In this document: positions 1 through 9,098 of the stretch, piece by piece | Numbering within the stretch: position 1 is the stretch's first letter | Layout: every line of letters starts with the position of its first letter | Assembly: GCA_017481495.1 (NCBI GenBank) | Contig: JAFUPC010000118.1 | Coordinates: 1-37,732 of the forward strand | From: Clostridia bacterium | GTDB taxonomy: Bacteria > Bacillota > Clostridia > Oscillospirales > CAG-272 | Direction of reading: 5' to 3' | DNA length: 37,732 nt | Notes under the pieces: model-generated | Told to the model about the DNA's origin: nothing | What the model saw: the letters and a program-made list of their open reading frames with translations, nothing else | Databases searched by the model: none | Made by a program: the position numbers and the translations under genes

Positions 1-336
1 GGTGCTGTGCATATCAGCGCAACCTTCAATAACACCATTATCACCATCACCGATGTTGCCGGAAACGCGATTTCTTGGGCATCTGCCGGTGAGTTGGGCT
101 TCAAGGGCTCCAGAAAGTCCACTCCTTTCGCAGCGCAGAGCGCGGCTGAAACCGCAGCAAAGGCAGCGATGGAGCACGGCCTTAAGACCGTTGAAGTTTT
201 CGTAAAGGGTCCCGGCTCGGGACGTGAATCCGCAATCCGCGCACTGCAGTCCGTCGGTCTGGAAATCAGCCTGATCAATGACGTTACCCCCATCCCCCAC
301 AACGGATGCAGACCCCCCAAGAGAAGACGCGTATAA
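1..336 (+). CDS. rpsK: 30S ribosomal protein S11, 5' partial
   Basis: The reading frame is open from base 1, so the N-terminus lies outside the window; the visible 111 residues begin [12 protein letters not shown]. The sequence matches the S11 core: the TFNNTI strand, the [14 protein letters not shown] segment, VKGPGSGRE and the invariant C-terminus [14 protein letters not shown]11 sits on the 30S platform and helps shape the mRNA exit channel with S18 and S21. It is the first visible gene of the alpha operon; S13 (rpsM) would be expected just upstream. The stop at 334-336 is followed 32 bases later by rpsD. Identification is secure; only the 5' boundary is unseen. Confidence 0.97.
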   Translation, partial: GAVHISATFNNTIITITDVAGNAISWASAGELGFKGSRKSTPFAAQSAAETAAKAAMEHGLKTVEVFVKGPGSGRESAIRALQSVGLEISLINDVTPIPHNGCRPPKRRRV

Positions 337-368
337 TCATCGAAGAATAAAGGAGGTGCCTACAAACT

Positions 369-995
369 ATGGCAAGATATACAGGTCCCGCATGCAAACT
401 CTGCCGCAGAGAAGGAACGAAGCTGTTCCTGAAGGGTGACCGCTGCTTATCCGATAAGTGCGCGATCAGCCGCCGCAACACGGCTCCCGGCCAGCACGGT
501 GCGCAGAACAAGAAAATGAAGGAATACGGCATGCAGCTTCGTGAGAAGCAGAAGGCCAAGAGAATTTACGGCGTTCCCGAGAAGCAGTTCAGAACTTACT
601 TTGAAAAGGCTGAAAGAATCGAAGGTCAGACCGGTGAAAACCTGCTGACGCTCCTCGAATGCCGTCTCGATAACGCAGTTTATAAGATGGGTATGGCAGA
701 GAACCGCCACGATGCACGTCAGCTCGTTCTCCATGGCCATTTCACCCTCAACGGCAAGAAGGTCACCATCCCCTCCATCATCGTGAAGCCCGGTGATGTC
801 ATCGCCGTCAAAGAATCCAGCCGTTCCTCCGCAAAGATCAAGGGTCTCATTGAATCCCTCGAATCCAAGACCGCTCCCAAGTGGATGGATCTCGACAAGA
901 CCAATGTCACCGCAAAGATCGTTGCGAAACCGGCAAGAGACGACGTCGAATTCCCGTTCGAAGAACACCTCATCGTCGAATTGTACTCGAAGTAA
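369..995 (+). CDS. rpsD: 30S ribosomal protein S4
   Basis: This 208-residue protein starts [16 protein letters not shown] and ends LIVELYSK, the usual length and ends for bacterial S4. The N-terminal part carries the Cys-containing CKLCRREG segment seen in many Firmicutes S4 proteins. The S4 RNA-binding domain spans roughly residues 95-160 ([20 protein letters not shown], then HFTLNGKKV). S4 is a primary 16S rRNA binder that nucleates 30S assembly, and in several bacteria it represses its own operon. An AAAGGAGG ribosome binding site lies about 10 bases before the ATG. It is cotranscribed with rpsK and rpoA; the 119-base gap to rpoA is longer than the others in this operon. Confidence 0.97.
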   Translation: MARYTGPACKLCRREGTKLFLKGDRCLSDKCAISRRNTAPGQHGAQNKKMKEYGMQLREKQKAKRIYGVPEKQFRTYFEKAERIEGQTGENLLTLLECRLDNAVYKMGMAENRHDARQLVLHGHFTLNGKKVTIPSIIVKPGDVIAVKESSRSSAKIKGLIESLESKTAPKWMDLDKTNVTAKIVAKPARDDVEFPFEEHLIVELYSK

Positions 996-1062
996 TCATT
1001 GGCATCCCATGCGCCGGAGTCAAGAAATTGCTTCGGCTCATAAAAAGACCTATTGCGCGGAC

Positions 1063-1083
1063 GACGGGAATTTCGTCCCGGTC
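1063..1083 (+). promoter_or_regulatory. small stem-loop in rpsD-rpoA spacer
   Basis: GACGGGA (1063-1069) can pair with TCCCGGTC (1076-1083) apart from one bulged base, inside the 119-base spacer. No U-run follows, so it is not an intrinsic terminator. It may be an mRNA processing or translational control structure for rpoA; this is inferred from pairing alone. Confidence 0.25.
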
Positions 1084-1114
1084 CGATTTACGAATGTATA
1101 TAGGAGGGTAATAA

Positions 1115-2071
1115 ATGATTGAAATCGAGAAGCCTAATATTGCCACCGTGAACTTAAGCGAGGACGGGTCCCAGGGCAAGTTCATCATCGAACCCCTGGA
1201 ACGCGGCTACGGCACGACACTCGGCAACTCCCTGCGCCGTGTCCTGCTCAGCTCCCTTCCCGGCGTCGCGGTCGTATCGATCAAGATCGACGGCGTTCTG
1301 CATGAGATTTCCACCATCCCTGGTGTCAAGGAGGATGTCTGTGAGATCGTGCTGAATGTCAAGGGCATTACGGCGAAGCTGCACAGCGAAGGTCCCAAAA
1401 CGGTCATCATTGACATGACCGGTTCCTGCAATGTCTGCGCTGGCGACATCAAGCAGGATGGCGACATCGAGATTCTGAACCCGAACCACCACATCGCAAC
1501 CGTTAATGAGAATGTCCGCTTCTACATGGAGCTGACCTTCGACCACGGCCGCGGTTATGTGTCCCAGGAAAAGAACAAGCAGCTGAACGCAGCGCAGATT
1601 TGCCCCGGTCTTATCTATATTGACTCCATCTACACGCCTGTTTACAATGTGAACTACGCGGTAGAAAATACCCGTGTCGGTTCCAGAACCGACTATGATA
1701 AGCTGACGCTCGAAGTGACCACGAACGGAACCATTTCCGCAAAAGAGGCAATATCGCTTGGAGCCAAGATACTCAACGAACATCTCAACCTCTTTATCGA
1801 CCTCTCGGATGAGGCAAAGAAGGCAGAGATCATGGTTGAACGCGAAGAAACCATCAAAGAAAAGGTCCTTGAGATGACCATTGAGGAGCTTGACATGTCT
1901 GTAAGAAGCTTCAACTGCTTGAAGCGTGCAGGCATTGATACAGTCGGAGACTTGACGAACAAGACTGAAGAAGATATGATCAAGGTCAGAAATCTCGGTA
2001 AGAAGTCTCTTGAAGAGGTTGTCCAGAAACTTCACTCCCTCGGCTTGGATCTGAAGAAGGACGACGAATAA
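1115..2071 (+). CDS. rpoA: DNA-directed RNA polymerase subunit alpha
   Basis: This 318-residue protein has both alpha domains. The N-terminal dimerisation and assembly domain includes the [17 protein letters not shown] motif near residues 35-50. After a linker, the C-terminal domain (about 250-310) contains [16 protein letters not shown] and [12 protein letters not shown], the helices that contact UP-element DNA and activators. The dimer nucleates assembly of the polymerase core. A GGAGGG ribosome binding site precedes the ATG by 7-8 bases. The length is normal for Firmicutes and no domain is missing. It follows rpsD and precedes rplQ, the standard alpha operon order. Confidence 0.98.
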   Translation: MIEIEKPNIATVNLSEDGSQGKFIIEPLERGYGTTLGNSLRRVLLSSLPGVAVVSIKIDGVLHEISTIPGVKEDVCEIVLNVKGITAKLHSEGPKTVIIDMTGSCNVCAGDIKQDGDIEILNPNHHIATVNENVRFYMELTFDHGRGYVSQEKNKQLNAAQICPGLIYIDSIYTPVYNVNYAVENTRVGSRTDYDKLTLEVTTNGTISAKEAISLGAKILNEHLNLFIDLSDEAKKAEIMVEREETIKEKVLEMTIEELDMSVRSFNCLKRAGIDTVGDLTNKTEEDMIKVRNLGKKSLEEVVQKLHSLGLDLKKDDE

Positions 2072-2076
2072 AGTAA

Positions 2077-2110
2077 ATACAACGCATATTGCTGTGCTTA
2101 TACGTTGTAT
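2077..2110 (+). promoter_or_regulatory. stem-loop in rpoA-rplQ spacer
   Basis: ATACAACG (2077-2084) and CGTTGTAT (2103-2110) form a perfect 8-bp stem around an 18-base loop. It occupies most of the 60-base spacer and ends just before the AGGAGG of rplQ. No U-run follows. It could affect rplQ translation or mRNA processing; function is unknown. Confidence 0.35.
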
Positions 2111-2131
2111 TAGTTAGGAGGAACCAATCAC

Positions 2132-2572
2132 ATGCCCGGAACCAGAAAGCTTGGCAGAACCACTGCACATAGAAATGCAATGCTCAGAGGTATGGTTACC
2201 TATCTGCTCGAAAACGGTCAGATTGAAACCACGCTGACGAGAGCAAAAGAGGTCAGATCCATGACCGAAAAGATGATCACCCTCGGCAAGAAGAACACCC
2301 TTGCATCGAGACGTGCGGCTATGGCATACATCACCAAGGAAGATGTTGTCAAGAAGCTGTTCGATCAGATCGCTCCGGAATACGCTGACAGAAACGGCGG
2401 TTACACCCGTATTTACAAGATGGGCCCGCGCCGCGGTGACAGCGCCGAAATGGCTATCATCAAGCTCGTTGCTGACGAAAAGGATGCAAACGCGCCTGTC
2501 GATACCAAGAAGGCTGCAAAGGAAGAACCCGCTAAGACGGAAGAAGCTCCCGCAGCTGAAGAGAACGCATAA
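2132..2572 (+). CDS. rplQ: 50S ribosomal protein L17
   Basis: The protein starts [20 protein letters not shown], a clear L17 signature, and continues through [17 protein letters not shown] and [20 protein letters not shown]17 binds 23S rRNA near the polypeptide exit tunnel. The conserved domain ends near residue 120; the remaining 25 residues are an Ala/Glu/Lys/Pro-rich tail ending in AEENA, making the protein 146 residues against about 112-130 in many bacteria. Such acidic tails occur in Clostridia L17. TTAGGAGG lies about 8 bases upstream. It is the last gene of the operon, followed by an intrinsic terminator; the ecfA-ecfT-truA genes often found next in Firmicutes are absent here. Confidence 0.97.
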   Translation: MPGTRKLGRTTAHRNAMLRGMVTYLLENGQIETTLTRAKEVRSMTEKMITLGKKNTLASRRAAMAYITKEDVVKKLFDQIAPEYADRNGGYTRIYKMGPRRGDSAEMAIIKLVADEKDANAPVDTKKAAKEEPAKTEEAPAAEENA

Positions 2573-2592
2573 GTTTTCTCTGTGCAATACAG

Positions 2593-2628
2593 AATCCCGC
2601 CGGTTCATTAGACCGACGGGATTTTTTT
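2593..2628 (+). terminator. intrinsic terminator of the alpha operon
   Basis: AATCCCG-C-CGGT (2593-2604) pairs with ACCG-A-CGGGATT (2612-2623), with one mismatch, followed directly by a run of T. It lies about 20 bases after the rplQ stop and closes the operon. Confidence 0.9.
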
Positions 2629-2683
2629 ACGTGAGTGTGGATACCAAGGTGTGTAAACTCACACCGGAAACAAAAACTCAGGT

Positions 2684-2719
2684 AAAAAAAAAACCGCACA
2701 GTTCCGTAACACCGTGCGG
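2684..2719 (-). terminator. intrinsic terminator for the CBM6-like surface protein gene
   Basis: On the minus strand CCGCAC and GTGCGG (2694-2699 and 2714-2719) form the ends of a hairpin followed by ten T (2684-2693 as A on the plus strand). It lies about 40 bases past the stop of the minus-strand gene at 2758 and faces the rplQ terminator. Confidence 0.85.
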
Positions 2720-2757
2720 GATTCTATGCAAAAGATCAGGAAAAATCTTCTGTAAGA

Positions 2758-3408
2758 TTACTTTCTCTTGTTCAGAACGATACCTGCTGCAACTGCCATA
2801 ACTGCGACGGAGACAATGATGCCTGCATCTGCGGTTTCGGGAGTTTCTGCAACGGGTTCTTCGACAACGTCTTCAACAACGGGAGCGGGATCAGCTTCTG
2901 CGAAGGAAACCTGGGAGAAGGAACCGGAGTTTTCGTTGGTAAAGCGGAGGTAGATGGTGTGAACGCCGGAGGGAATGGTAACGGGAGTGGAAGCCCACAG
3001 TGCGTTATCAATGTCCCAGCCGCCGGTGTAGCCGATGGAGAATTCACCGATGAGGTTTTCTTCATCGTCAAGCGCGATGGAAAGGGTGGTTTCGGAACCT
3101 TCGTCCTTACCGAAGCCGAACAGGACGTTGATCTGGTCTGCGCCGTTCTCGCCGAAGTCAATGTCGTGGAAAACGACACAGTCGTTCAGAGAAGAGTTGC
3201 CGCAACCGTAGCCGTCAACGATGCTGATGAACGTGCCGTTGCCGCCCAGATCCTGGGTGGTATCGTCGTCGATGAGTTCGGCATCTTCGATGGGGAGAAC
3301 GATGTAGCTTTCAGGCATTTCTTCATAAAGACCGGAGGATGCGCTTGCGGAGATCGCAAGAGAGAACACCATGACAACAGCCAGGAGAAGAGTAGCGTAC
3401 TTTTTCAT
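2758..3408 (-). CDS. secreted surface protein with CBM6-like domain and C-terminal anchor
   Basis: The start chosen gives MKKYATLLLAVVMVFSLAIS, a signal peptide with cleavage likely after SASA, preceded by GAGG about 10 bases away; a start 13 codons upstream is less likely. The 216-residue protein has a beta-rich domain at about 40-165 that resembles family 6 carbohydrate-binding modules, for example VVFHDIDFGENGADQI, GYTGGWD and VTIPSGVHTIYLRF. An acidic Pro/Glu linker follows, then PETADAG, a hydrophobic helix and KRK. That tail is like the degenerate PQTGD/PxTAD anchors of Clostridia surface proteins, though it is not a classical LPXTG. No catalytic domain is present, so a glycan-binding role at the cell surface is inferred. 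It is monocistronic with its own terminator. Confidence 0.7.
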   Translation of the reverse strand: MKKYATLLLAVVMVFSLAISASASSGLYEEMPESYIVLPIEDAELIDDDTTQDLGGNGTFISIVDGYGCGNSSLNDCVVFHDIDFGENGADQINVLFGFGKDEGSETTLSIALDDEENLIGEFSIGYTGGWDIDNALWASTPVTIPSGVHTIYLRFTNENSGSFSQVSFAEADPAPVVEDVVEEPVAETPETADAGIIVSVAVMAVAAGIVLNKRK

Positions 3409-3440
3409 TTTGAAGTACCTCGCAATATGAAATTTTATAG

Positions 3441-3466
3441 ATTTCATCCGTTACGGCAGATGAAAT
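3441..3466. promoter_or_regulatory. inverted repeat upstream of the CBM6-like gene
   Basis: ATTTCATC (3441-3448) and GATGAAAT (3459-3466) are a perfect 8-base inverted repeat with a 10-base centre, 33 bases before the start of the minus-strand surface protein gene. It could be an operator or a leader hairpin. No confident promoter was identified beside it in this AT-rich 282-base gap (3409-3690); a CTGACA-like box near 3546 is only a weak candidate. Confidence 0.4.
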
Positions 3467-3690
3467 TGTCCGATGAAAGTGATGTATTAATTATCTCATG
3501 AAAATGTGACAAAAGAATTAATAAATTATGTAAAATCTGTAAAAATGTCAGAATCTACAAAATTATGCTGATTTTTGAGTGCGAAGCAATACAATATTAC
3601 AATAAAAATTTGTTTGGGAACATCACAAACAGGACAACAAAACCCCACAAAAGTGTCAATATCGGACAAACGGCAGATACCGGATGCGTA

Positions 3691-5164
3691 TTATTCCTCT
3701 GCAAACAACGCCGCGGTGTTCTGAACATCCTTATCTGCGGTCTTTGTAATGGATGCGAGAACGGATGTCAGATTTTCATTGCGGGTGTTGTAGGCATCCA
3801 TAACCTTACCAACGGCATTGCCCCATGCGAAGTAGTAGCCGACGTCATACAGCTGGTTTGCGAAAATGATGTCGAGCATTTCGCCGGACTCATTGTCGCG
3901 GGTGGACTTGGTCGTCAGCTGAACGTCATAGAACGCGGGTGTGATGATATGCATACCTGCGGCGACCATTGCTTCCAGAATGAAGCCGGTGCGGTCGGGG
4001 TCGGGCGTGGTGATCGGCACGGAAATGAGATGGCCGGCATACGCATTGATGTTGGAGTAATAGTTCTCCTGCGCTTCGTCCAGCTTCGGATGCGGGATGA
4101 TACCGAAATCGACATCGGAGACGCGCTTGCTGAGCACGTTGGAAATCATGCCCCATTCATACAGCGCACGGCCCTCGCCGAAGACGTTGCACCAGTCGTG
4201 GACACGGTCCTTGGTCTCGTTGAACGACAGGGACTTAACGGCAACTCCATCAGCTTTGCATAAGAATCGGTGAAGTGGTCGCTGTCTGCAGTGTATTCAA
4301 ATTCGCCCTTTTCGTTGATGGTACTGAACGTACTGCCGGTGCCATGGATGAGCGCCATACTGTCGTCCTGCCAGAATGTGTAGCTGTAATTGTCGTAGTC
4401 GTCCTGCACACCGTCACCGTTGATGTCGCCGGAAACTGCCTTGGCGTCGGAGATCATCTTGTCCAGCGTCCATTTGCCGTCGCGGACATCCTGATACGGG
4501 TCGTCAAGGTCGTAGTCGTCAATCATCTTCTTGTTGAAGAACAGAACGGAGGCCGCCATGTTGTCCATGATGGTGATTTCACCGTTGGTGAAGTAGATTT
4601 TACCGTTCAGTGAAAGTTGTTCGATGGCTTTTTCGTCCCACCACGGCTGATCGAGATTCAGATAATTCAATTCGGTCATGTCCAAAAGATAACCGCCCTG
4701 CGCAAGATCGCAGGTACAGTAGGGAACGGTCAGAATGGCGTCAAATTCGCTGTCGCCCGCCATCATGGACTGGGTGATGAATTTGTACATATCGCTTCCC
4801 TGAAGCGAAGTGTTCGTGCCGCCGCACCACAGAATGTCGAGGTCAATGTTGTAGGTGTCCTCAATGTGCGACATACGTTCGTAAACAGCATCGTTGAACA
4901 CGTCGCCGTCCTCCGCTTCGATGGTGAAGTCGTTGTCATCCCCCTCATCGCCGCGGAGCGCAAAGACGAACGTCTCGCCGCCGAAGTCCATCTCCGGCCA
5001 AACCAGGGGCGTAAATGTTTTCCGTGATTTCCTCCACCATCGTATCAGCGACGGCGGCGGTGGTTTCGGCGGTCTGTGTCGGAAGAACCGCAGGAAGCGA
5101 GTGCGGATGCTGCAAGGATCGCTGCGGTGAGCAGCAGAACGGATCTTGTTTTGTTCATGCGCAT
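3691..5164 (-). pseudogene. extracellular solute-binding lipoprotein, broken by three frameshifts
   Basis: One solute-binding protein gene is spread over several frames. It starts MRMNKTRSVLLLTAAILAAS with lipobox LASC (Cys25). Near 5065 the sequence must shift frame to keep AETTAAVADTMVEEI. Near 5005 it shifts again into PEMDFGGETFVFALRG and a long intact stretch. Near 4245 it shifts a third time into AVKSLSFNETKDRV and the C-terminus ending AALFAEE. Each segment aligns with the intact paralogue just upstream (for example YLLDMT, DQPWWD, VLFFNKKM, AFYD, KSxRDN), which shows they are one ancestral gene. It would be about 485 residues, a family 1-like sugar-binding lipoprotein. No membrane permease or ATPase genes are adjacent. 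It is either a decaying duplicate or the product of assembly errors; single-base changes dominate and no stop lies within the intact stretch. Confidence 0.75.
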
Positions 5165-5178
5165 CGTCTTTCCCGATA

Positions 5179-6654
5179 TCAGTCTTCGGCGGTGAATGCA
5201 TCGATGGTTGCCTGAACGTCGGCCTGCGAGGTCTTGGAAATGGACGAGAGGATCGAGGAGACGTTGGAGGAACGGGCAGCCAGACCGTCTTTGACCTTGC
5301 TGAACGTATTGCCCCAACGGAAGAAGTAGCCGATGTCGTACATCTGGTTGTTGAAGATGATCTCCAGCATTTCCGCACTGTCGTTGTCACGGATAGACTT
5401 GGTCATGACCTGAATGTCATAGAATGCGGGCGTGACCAGTTCCAGACCCTTTGCGCTGTACGCTTCGAGGATAAGACCGGCGCGTTCCTGGTCGGAGACC
5501 GTGATCGGCACGGAAACGAGTGCGTTGGTGTAAGCGTTTGCGTTGGAATAATATGTTTCCTGCGCTTCGTCGTACTTCGGATACGGGATCAGACCGAAGT
5601 CAATCTCGGAGTCACGCATATTGATAATGGAATATGTCAGACCCCAGAGGTAAAGGGCGTTGCCGGAACCGAAGATGTTGGTGCCGGTCTCGTTCTTATC
5701 CATCTTTTCGTTGAAGCTGTATGCCTTGTCAACGAGTTCAAGAACCTTTTCGTAGACTTCGATGAAGTGCGTGTCCTCCGCGGTGTAGACGGGTTCGCCG
5801 CTCTCGTTGATGGCACCGACGGTCGCACCGCCCGCATGCATCATCGTGTAAAGACCGTCCTGCCAGAATGTGTAGCCCCAGCGGTCAAGTTCCGACATTA
5901 CACCGTCACCATTCAAGTCACCTGCGACCAGTTTGCAGTTGGCGATCATGGCATCCATCGTCCATTTGCCGGAGCGGACAACGTCATACGGGCTTTCGAG
6001 ATCAAATTCTTCCACCATTTTCTTGTTGAAGAACAGAACGGCGGTCGCGCGGTTGTCGATGGTCGTGATATCGCCGACCGTGTAGTATACGCAGTCGTAG
6101 AACGACAGCATATCCAGTGCGTTCTGGTCCCACCACGGCTGATCGAAGTTGATGTGATCAAGCGTGGTCATGTCGAGCAGATAGCCGCTGATGGCAAAGC
6201 CGCTCTGACAGTAGGGAGAAGCGATGATAGTGTCGATGACGTCTTCTCCGGCAAGGATCATCTGGGAGACTGTCTTGAACATCGCACTGCCGGTGATGTC
6301 GCCGCCGGATTCGCCGCACCACATGAGCTGCACGTCAAGGTTGTATGTGGTCTCGATGTATTCGTTGCGGTAATACACAGCATCGTTGAGCTGGTCGCCG
6401 TCAGTGGCGTCAGCCGTGATGTCGTTGTAGCTGCCCTCGGAGCCTGCCATTGCAAACGTGTAGGTTGCTCCGCCGTAGTCCTTGGCGGGGAGGTGGGGGT
6501 CGTAGGGGTTTTCCGTGGTTTCGGTCGCCGCGGTATCACCGGAAACGGCGCCGTCGGTGCTGTCGGTCTCCGTATTGTCGGACGAGCCGCAGGAGACGAG
6601 AAGTGCCAGCAGCAGCGCTGCCGCTGACAGGAAAAGCAGGGGATTGCGTTTCAT
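5179..6654 (-). CDS. extracellular solute-binding lipoprotein, ABC-type
   Basis: This 491-residue protein has a lipoprotein signal peptide, MKRNPLLFLSAAALLLALLV followed by SCGSS with Cys22 as the lipidated residue, then a Ser/Thr/Asp-rich tether. The mature part resembles family 1 extracellular solute-binding proteins (sugar binders) of Clostridia, with aromatic-rich motifs DQPWWDQN, VLFFNKKM, GYTFWQDG and TPAFYDIQ. AAGGAGG lies 8-10 bases upstream of the ATG. The frameshifted paralogue follows after 14 bases, so the two form a tandem duplication in one transcript. Permease and ATPase genes are absent from the window, so the transporter it serves must be elsewhere, or it acts as a binding or sensing protein. 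The divergent neighbour is a sugar-oxidoreductase cassette, which suggests a related substrate. Confidence 0.85.
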   Translation of the reverse strand: MKRNPLLFLSAAALLLALLVSCGSSDNTETDSTDGAVSGDTAATETTENPYDPHLPAKDYGGATYTFAMAGSEGSYNDITADATDGDQLNDAVYYRNEYIETTYNLDVQLMWCGESGGDITGSAMFKTVSQMILAGEDVIDTIIASPYCQSGFAISGYLLDMTTLDHINFDQPWWDQNALDMLSFYDCVYYTVGDITTIDNRATAVLFFNKKMVEEFDLESPYDVVRSGKWTMDAMIANCKLVAGDLNGDGVMSELDRWGYTFWQDGLYTMMHAGGATVGAINESGEPVYTAEDTHFIEVYEKVLELVDKAYSFNEKMDKNETGTNIFGSGNALYLWGLTYSIINMRDSEIDFGLIPYPKYDEAQETYYSNANAYTNALVSVPITVSDQERAGLILEAYSAKGLELVTPAFYDIQVMTKSIRDNDSAEMLEIIFNNQMYDIGYFFRWGNTFSKVKDGLAARSSNVSSILSSISKTSQADVQATIDAFTAED

Positions 6655-6799
6655 GGAAAAAAATCCTCCTTATCAATAAGATGTAAACATAATACCATAT
6701 AAATTGAAAATTAGTGAAAACAAATAATGAACAAAGTGTTAATACAGCAAAGTCGTGTGAAAATAAAGTAAAAAATTTTTATAAAATTCTGAAAACCCC

Positions 6800-6828
6800 T
6801 TGCAAAAATCAGAAAAATAAGGTATCAT
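6800..6828 (+). promoter_or_regulatory. sigma-70-type promoter of the Gfo/Idh cassette
   Basis: TTGCAA (6800-6805), a 17-base spacer and TATCAT (6823-6828) lie about 70 bases before the first oxidoreductase ATG in the 246-base divergent gap (6655-6900). No clear operator was recognised; the opposite-strand promoter for the solute-binding genes is not obvious (a TATTAT-like box near 6691-6696 is only weak). Confidence 0.75.
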
Positions 6829-6900
6829 ATATATAAGGCAAATCCGAACCCCTAAAAATACGGAGAGGAAATATTTTTTACATAACGGAGGAAACTCACA

Positions 6901-7995
6901 ATGGCAGACAGAAAAGTAAGAATCGGTATCATCGGCTGCGGCGGTATCGCAAACGGTAAGCATATGCCGTCTCTGAAGAAGGTCCCGCAGGCAGAAATGG
7001 TTGCATTCTGTGACCTCATCGAGGAAAGAGCGATCAAGGCCGCAAAGGACTACGGCACGCCCGATGCCAAGGTCTATACCGACTACAAGGAACTGCTCAA
7101 GGACGAGACCATCGAGGTCGTTCATGTCCTGACTCCCAACCGCGCACACAGCTTCATCACCGTTGATGCCCTGAACGCAGGCAAGCACGTCATGTGCGAA
7201 AAGCCGATGGCAATCAACTCCGAGGAAGCATTGAAGATGATCAACGCCGCAAAGGCAAACGGCAAGAAGCTGACCATCGGTTACCAGAACCGCCAGAGAC
7301 CCGACTCCCTGTATCTCAAGCAGGAAGCAGACGCTGGCACATTCGGTGACATCTACTACGCAGAAGCAATCGCGATCCGCCGCCGTGCCGTTCCGACCTG
7401 GGGCGTGTTCATCAACGAATACGAACAGGGCGGCGGTCCCCTCATCGACATCGGTACCCACGCACTTGACCTGACCCTGTGGACGATGAACAACTACAAG
7501 CCGAAGTACTGTGTCGGTACGACCTACCACAAGCTCAACAACCTGCCCAAGGACGAGCAGGGCAACGCATGGGGTCCGTGGGACAGCGAAAAGTACACCG
7601 CGGAAGATGCTGAATTCGGCTTCATCGTCATGGAAGACGGCGCGACCATCAATCTGAAGGCTACTTGGGCGATCAACCTGCTTGATCCCAAGGAAGCGAT
7701 CACCACCATTGCCGGCACCAAGGCAGGCGGCGATATGCTGGACGGCGTCCGCATCAACGGCATCCGCAACGGCAGACAGTACACCCTGAAGCCCGACCTG
7801 AGCGCAGGCGGTGTTGCATTCTACGACGGTGCAGGCAATGAGGATCCCGCAGGCCGCGAAGCAAGACTGTGGATCAACGCCATCATCAACGACACCGAGC
7901 CGTTCGTAAAGCCCGAACAGGCTTACGTTGTTACCCAGATTCTTGAGGGTATCTACGAGTCCGCGAAGACCGGCAAGCCGTACTACTTCAACTAA
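6901..7995 (+). CDS. Gfo/Idh/MocA family oxidoreductase
   Basis: This 364-residue protein has an N-terminal Rossmann fold with the dinucleotide motif IGCGGIA (residues 11-17), the family signature CEKPMA (99-104) whose Lys101 is the usual catalytic residue, and the C-terminal alpha/beta domain with GGGPLIDIGTHALDL (177-191), where Asp183 and His187 fit the substrate-binding/catalytic positions. Members oxidise or reduce sugars, inositols and related polyols with NAD(P). GGAGG lies about 9 bases upstream. It opens a three-gene cassette with a TIM-barrel isomerase and a second Gfo/Idh enzyme, so it probably performs the first oxidation or last reduction of one pathway. The substrate cannot be assigned from sequence. 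Confidence 0.93.
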   Translation: MADRKVRIGIIGCGGIANGKHMPSLKKVPQAEMVAFCDLIEERAIKAAKDYGTPDAKVYTDYKELLKDETIEVVHVLTPNRAHSFITVDALNAGKHVMCEKPMAINSEEALKMINAAKANGKKLTIGYQNRQRPDSLYLKQEADAGTFGDIYYAEAIAIRRRAVPTWGVFINEYEQGGGPLIDIGTHALDLTLWTMNNYKPKYCVGTTYHKLNNLPKDEQGNAWGPWDSEKYTAEDAEFGFIVMEDGATINLKATWAINLLDPKEAITTIAGTKAGGDMLDGVRINGIRNGRQYTLKPDLSAGGVAFYDGAGNEDPAGREARLWINAIINDTEPFVKPEQAYVVTQILEGIYESAKTGKPYYFN

Positions 7996-8012
7996 TTCAA
8001 GAATTTCGCATT

Positions 8013-8056
8013 CAGAACGCATTGTGTTGTCATCGGGCGGCACAATGCCTGTTCTG
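8013..8056 (+). promoter_or_regulatory. long stem-loop between cassette genes 1 and 2
   Basis: CAGAAC-GCATTGTG (8013-8026) pairs with CACAATGC-CT-GTTCTG (8041-8056), giving 14 base pairs interrupted only by a 2-base bulge. There is no U-run. It most likely marks an mRNA processing or stability element between the two cistrons, which could set unequal expression. Confidence 0.55.
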
Positions 8057-8090
8057 TTGTTATGATTGTATTACGAAAGGAACAAGATCA

Positions 8091-9059
8091 ATGGAACTCG
8101 GCGTATTAACCAACCTTTACGCATCCAAATCTCTTGACGAGACCCTTGCCATTCTGCACGCAAAGGGCGTGACCATGGCCGAAATCGGCTGCGGCGGCTA
8201 TCCGGGCAAGGCACACTGTGACCCCAAGGTTCTCCTAAATGACGACAAGGCACTTGCCGAATTCAAGGCAACCTTTGAAAAATATGACATGAAGATCTCC
8301 TGCCTGTCCTGCCATGGCAATGCCGTTCACCCGGACAAGGCAATCGCAAAGTCCTACCACGACGATTTCGTTGATGCGGTTCTGCTGGCAGAAAAGCTCG
8401 GCATCGACACCATCGTCACGTTCTCCGGCTGTCCCGGCGACCATGAGGGTGCGAAGTATCCGAACTGGGTCACCTGCCCGTGGCCGGAAGACTATCTTGC
8501 GATCCTCGAATGGCAGTGGAACGAAGTCCTCATCCCTTACTGGAAAGAGACTGCGGCATTTGCCAAGGCACACGGTGTCACCAAGATCGCATTTGAAATG
8601 CACCCCGGCTTTGCCGTCTACAACCCCGAAACCCTCTTAAAGATGAGAGCGGCTGTCGGCGACGTCATTGGTGCGAACTTCGACCCGTCCCACCTGATCT
8701 GGCAGGGCATTGATCCCGTTGCGGCGATCCGCTACCTCGGCGATGCCATCTACCACTTCCATGCAAAGGACACCAAGATCGACAAGATCAACACCGCAAA
8801 GATCGGTGTTCTCGATACCAAGCACTACGGCGACGAGCTGAATCGCGCATGGGTCTTCCGTGCGTGCGGTTATGGCAACGATGCGACCTACTGGAAAGAG
8901 ATCGTTTCCGCGCTCCGTCTGGTCGGCTACGACAAGGTTATGAGCATCGAGCACGAAGACTCCCTCATGTCCATTGATGAGGGTCTTGACAAGGCTGTCG
9001 AATTCCTCAAGCCCATCATCATGTACGATCCCAAGCCTACCACGATGGGCTGGGCGTAA
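8091..9059 (+). CDS. sugar phosphate isomerase/epimerase, xylose isomerase-like TIM barrel
   Basis: The start at 8091 (MELGVLTNLYAS) follows GAAAGGA by 8 bases; an in-frame extension from 8022 lacks a ribosome binding site. The 322-residue protein has the AP-endonuclease-2/xylose-isomerase-like barrel: AEIGCGG early, then candidate divalent-metal ligands Glu169 (FEMHPGF), Asp198 (NFDPSHL), His224 (FHAKDT) and Glu297 (SIEHED). Family members isomerise or epimerise sugars, dehydrate inosose, or, when encoded beside Gfo/Idh enzymes, can eliminate aglycones from 3-keto-glycosides. Its position between two Gfo/Idh oxidoreductases supports a role on an oxidised sugar or polyol intermediate. The exact reaction is not determined. 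Confidence 0.9.
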   Translation: MELGVLTNLYASKSLDETLAILHAKGVTMAEIGCGGYPGKAHCDPKVLLNDDKALAEFKATFEKYDMKISCLSCHGNAVHPDKAIAKSYHDDFVDAVLLAEKLGIDTIVTFSGCPGDHEGAKYPNWVTCPWPEDYLAILEWQWNEVLIPYWKETAAFAKAHGVTKIAFEMHPGFAVYNPETLLKMRAAVGDVIGANFDPSHLIWQGIDPVAAIRYLGDAIYHFHAKDTKIDKINTAKIGVLDTKHYGDELNRAWVFRACGYGNDATYWKEIVSALRLVGYDKVMSIEHEDSLMSIDEGLDKAVEFLKPIIMYDPKPTTMGWA

Positions 9060-9098
9060 CACGCAAATCCATTCCTTACGGTTAAGGAGATTCTATCA

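Noticed and set aside
3600..3690. Terminator of the broken solute-binding gene
   Set aside because: Only a 5-bp GTTTG/CAAAC stem before a T-run; too weak to call.
5146..6627. Long plus-strand open frame opposite the intact solute-binding protein
   Set aside because: Antisense shadow: no ribosome binding site, no recognisable domain, and the minus strand encodes a clear lipoprotein.
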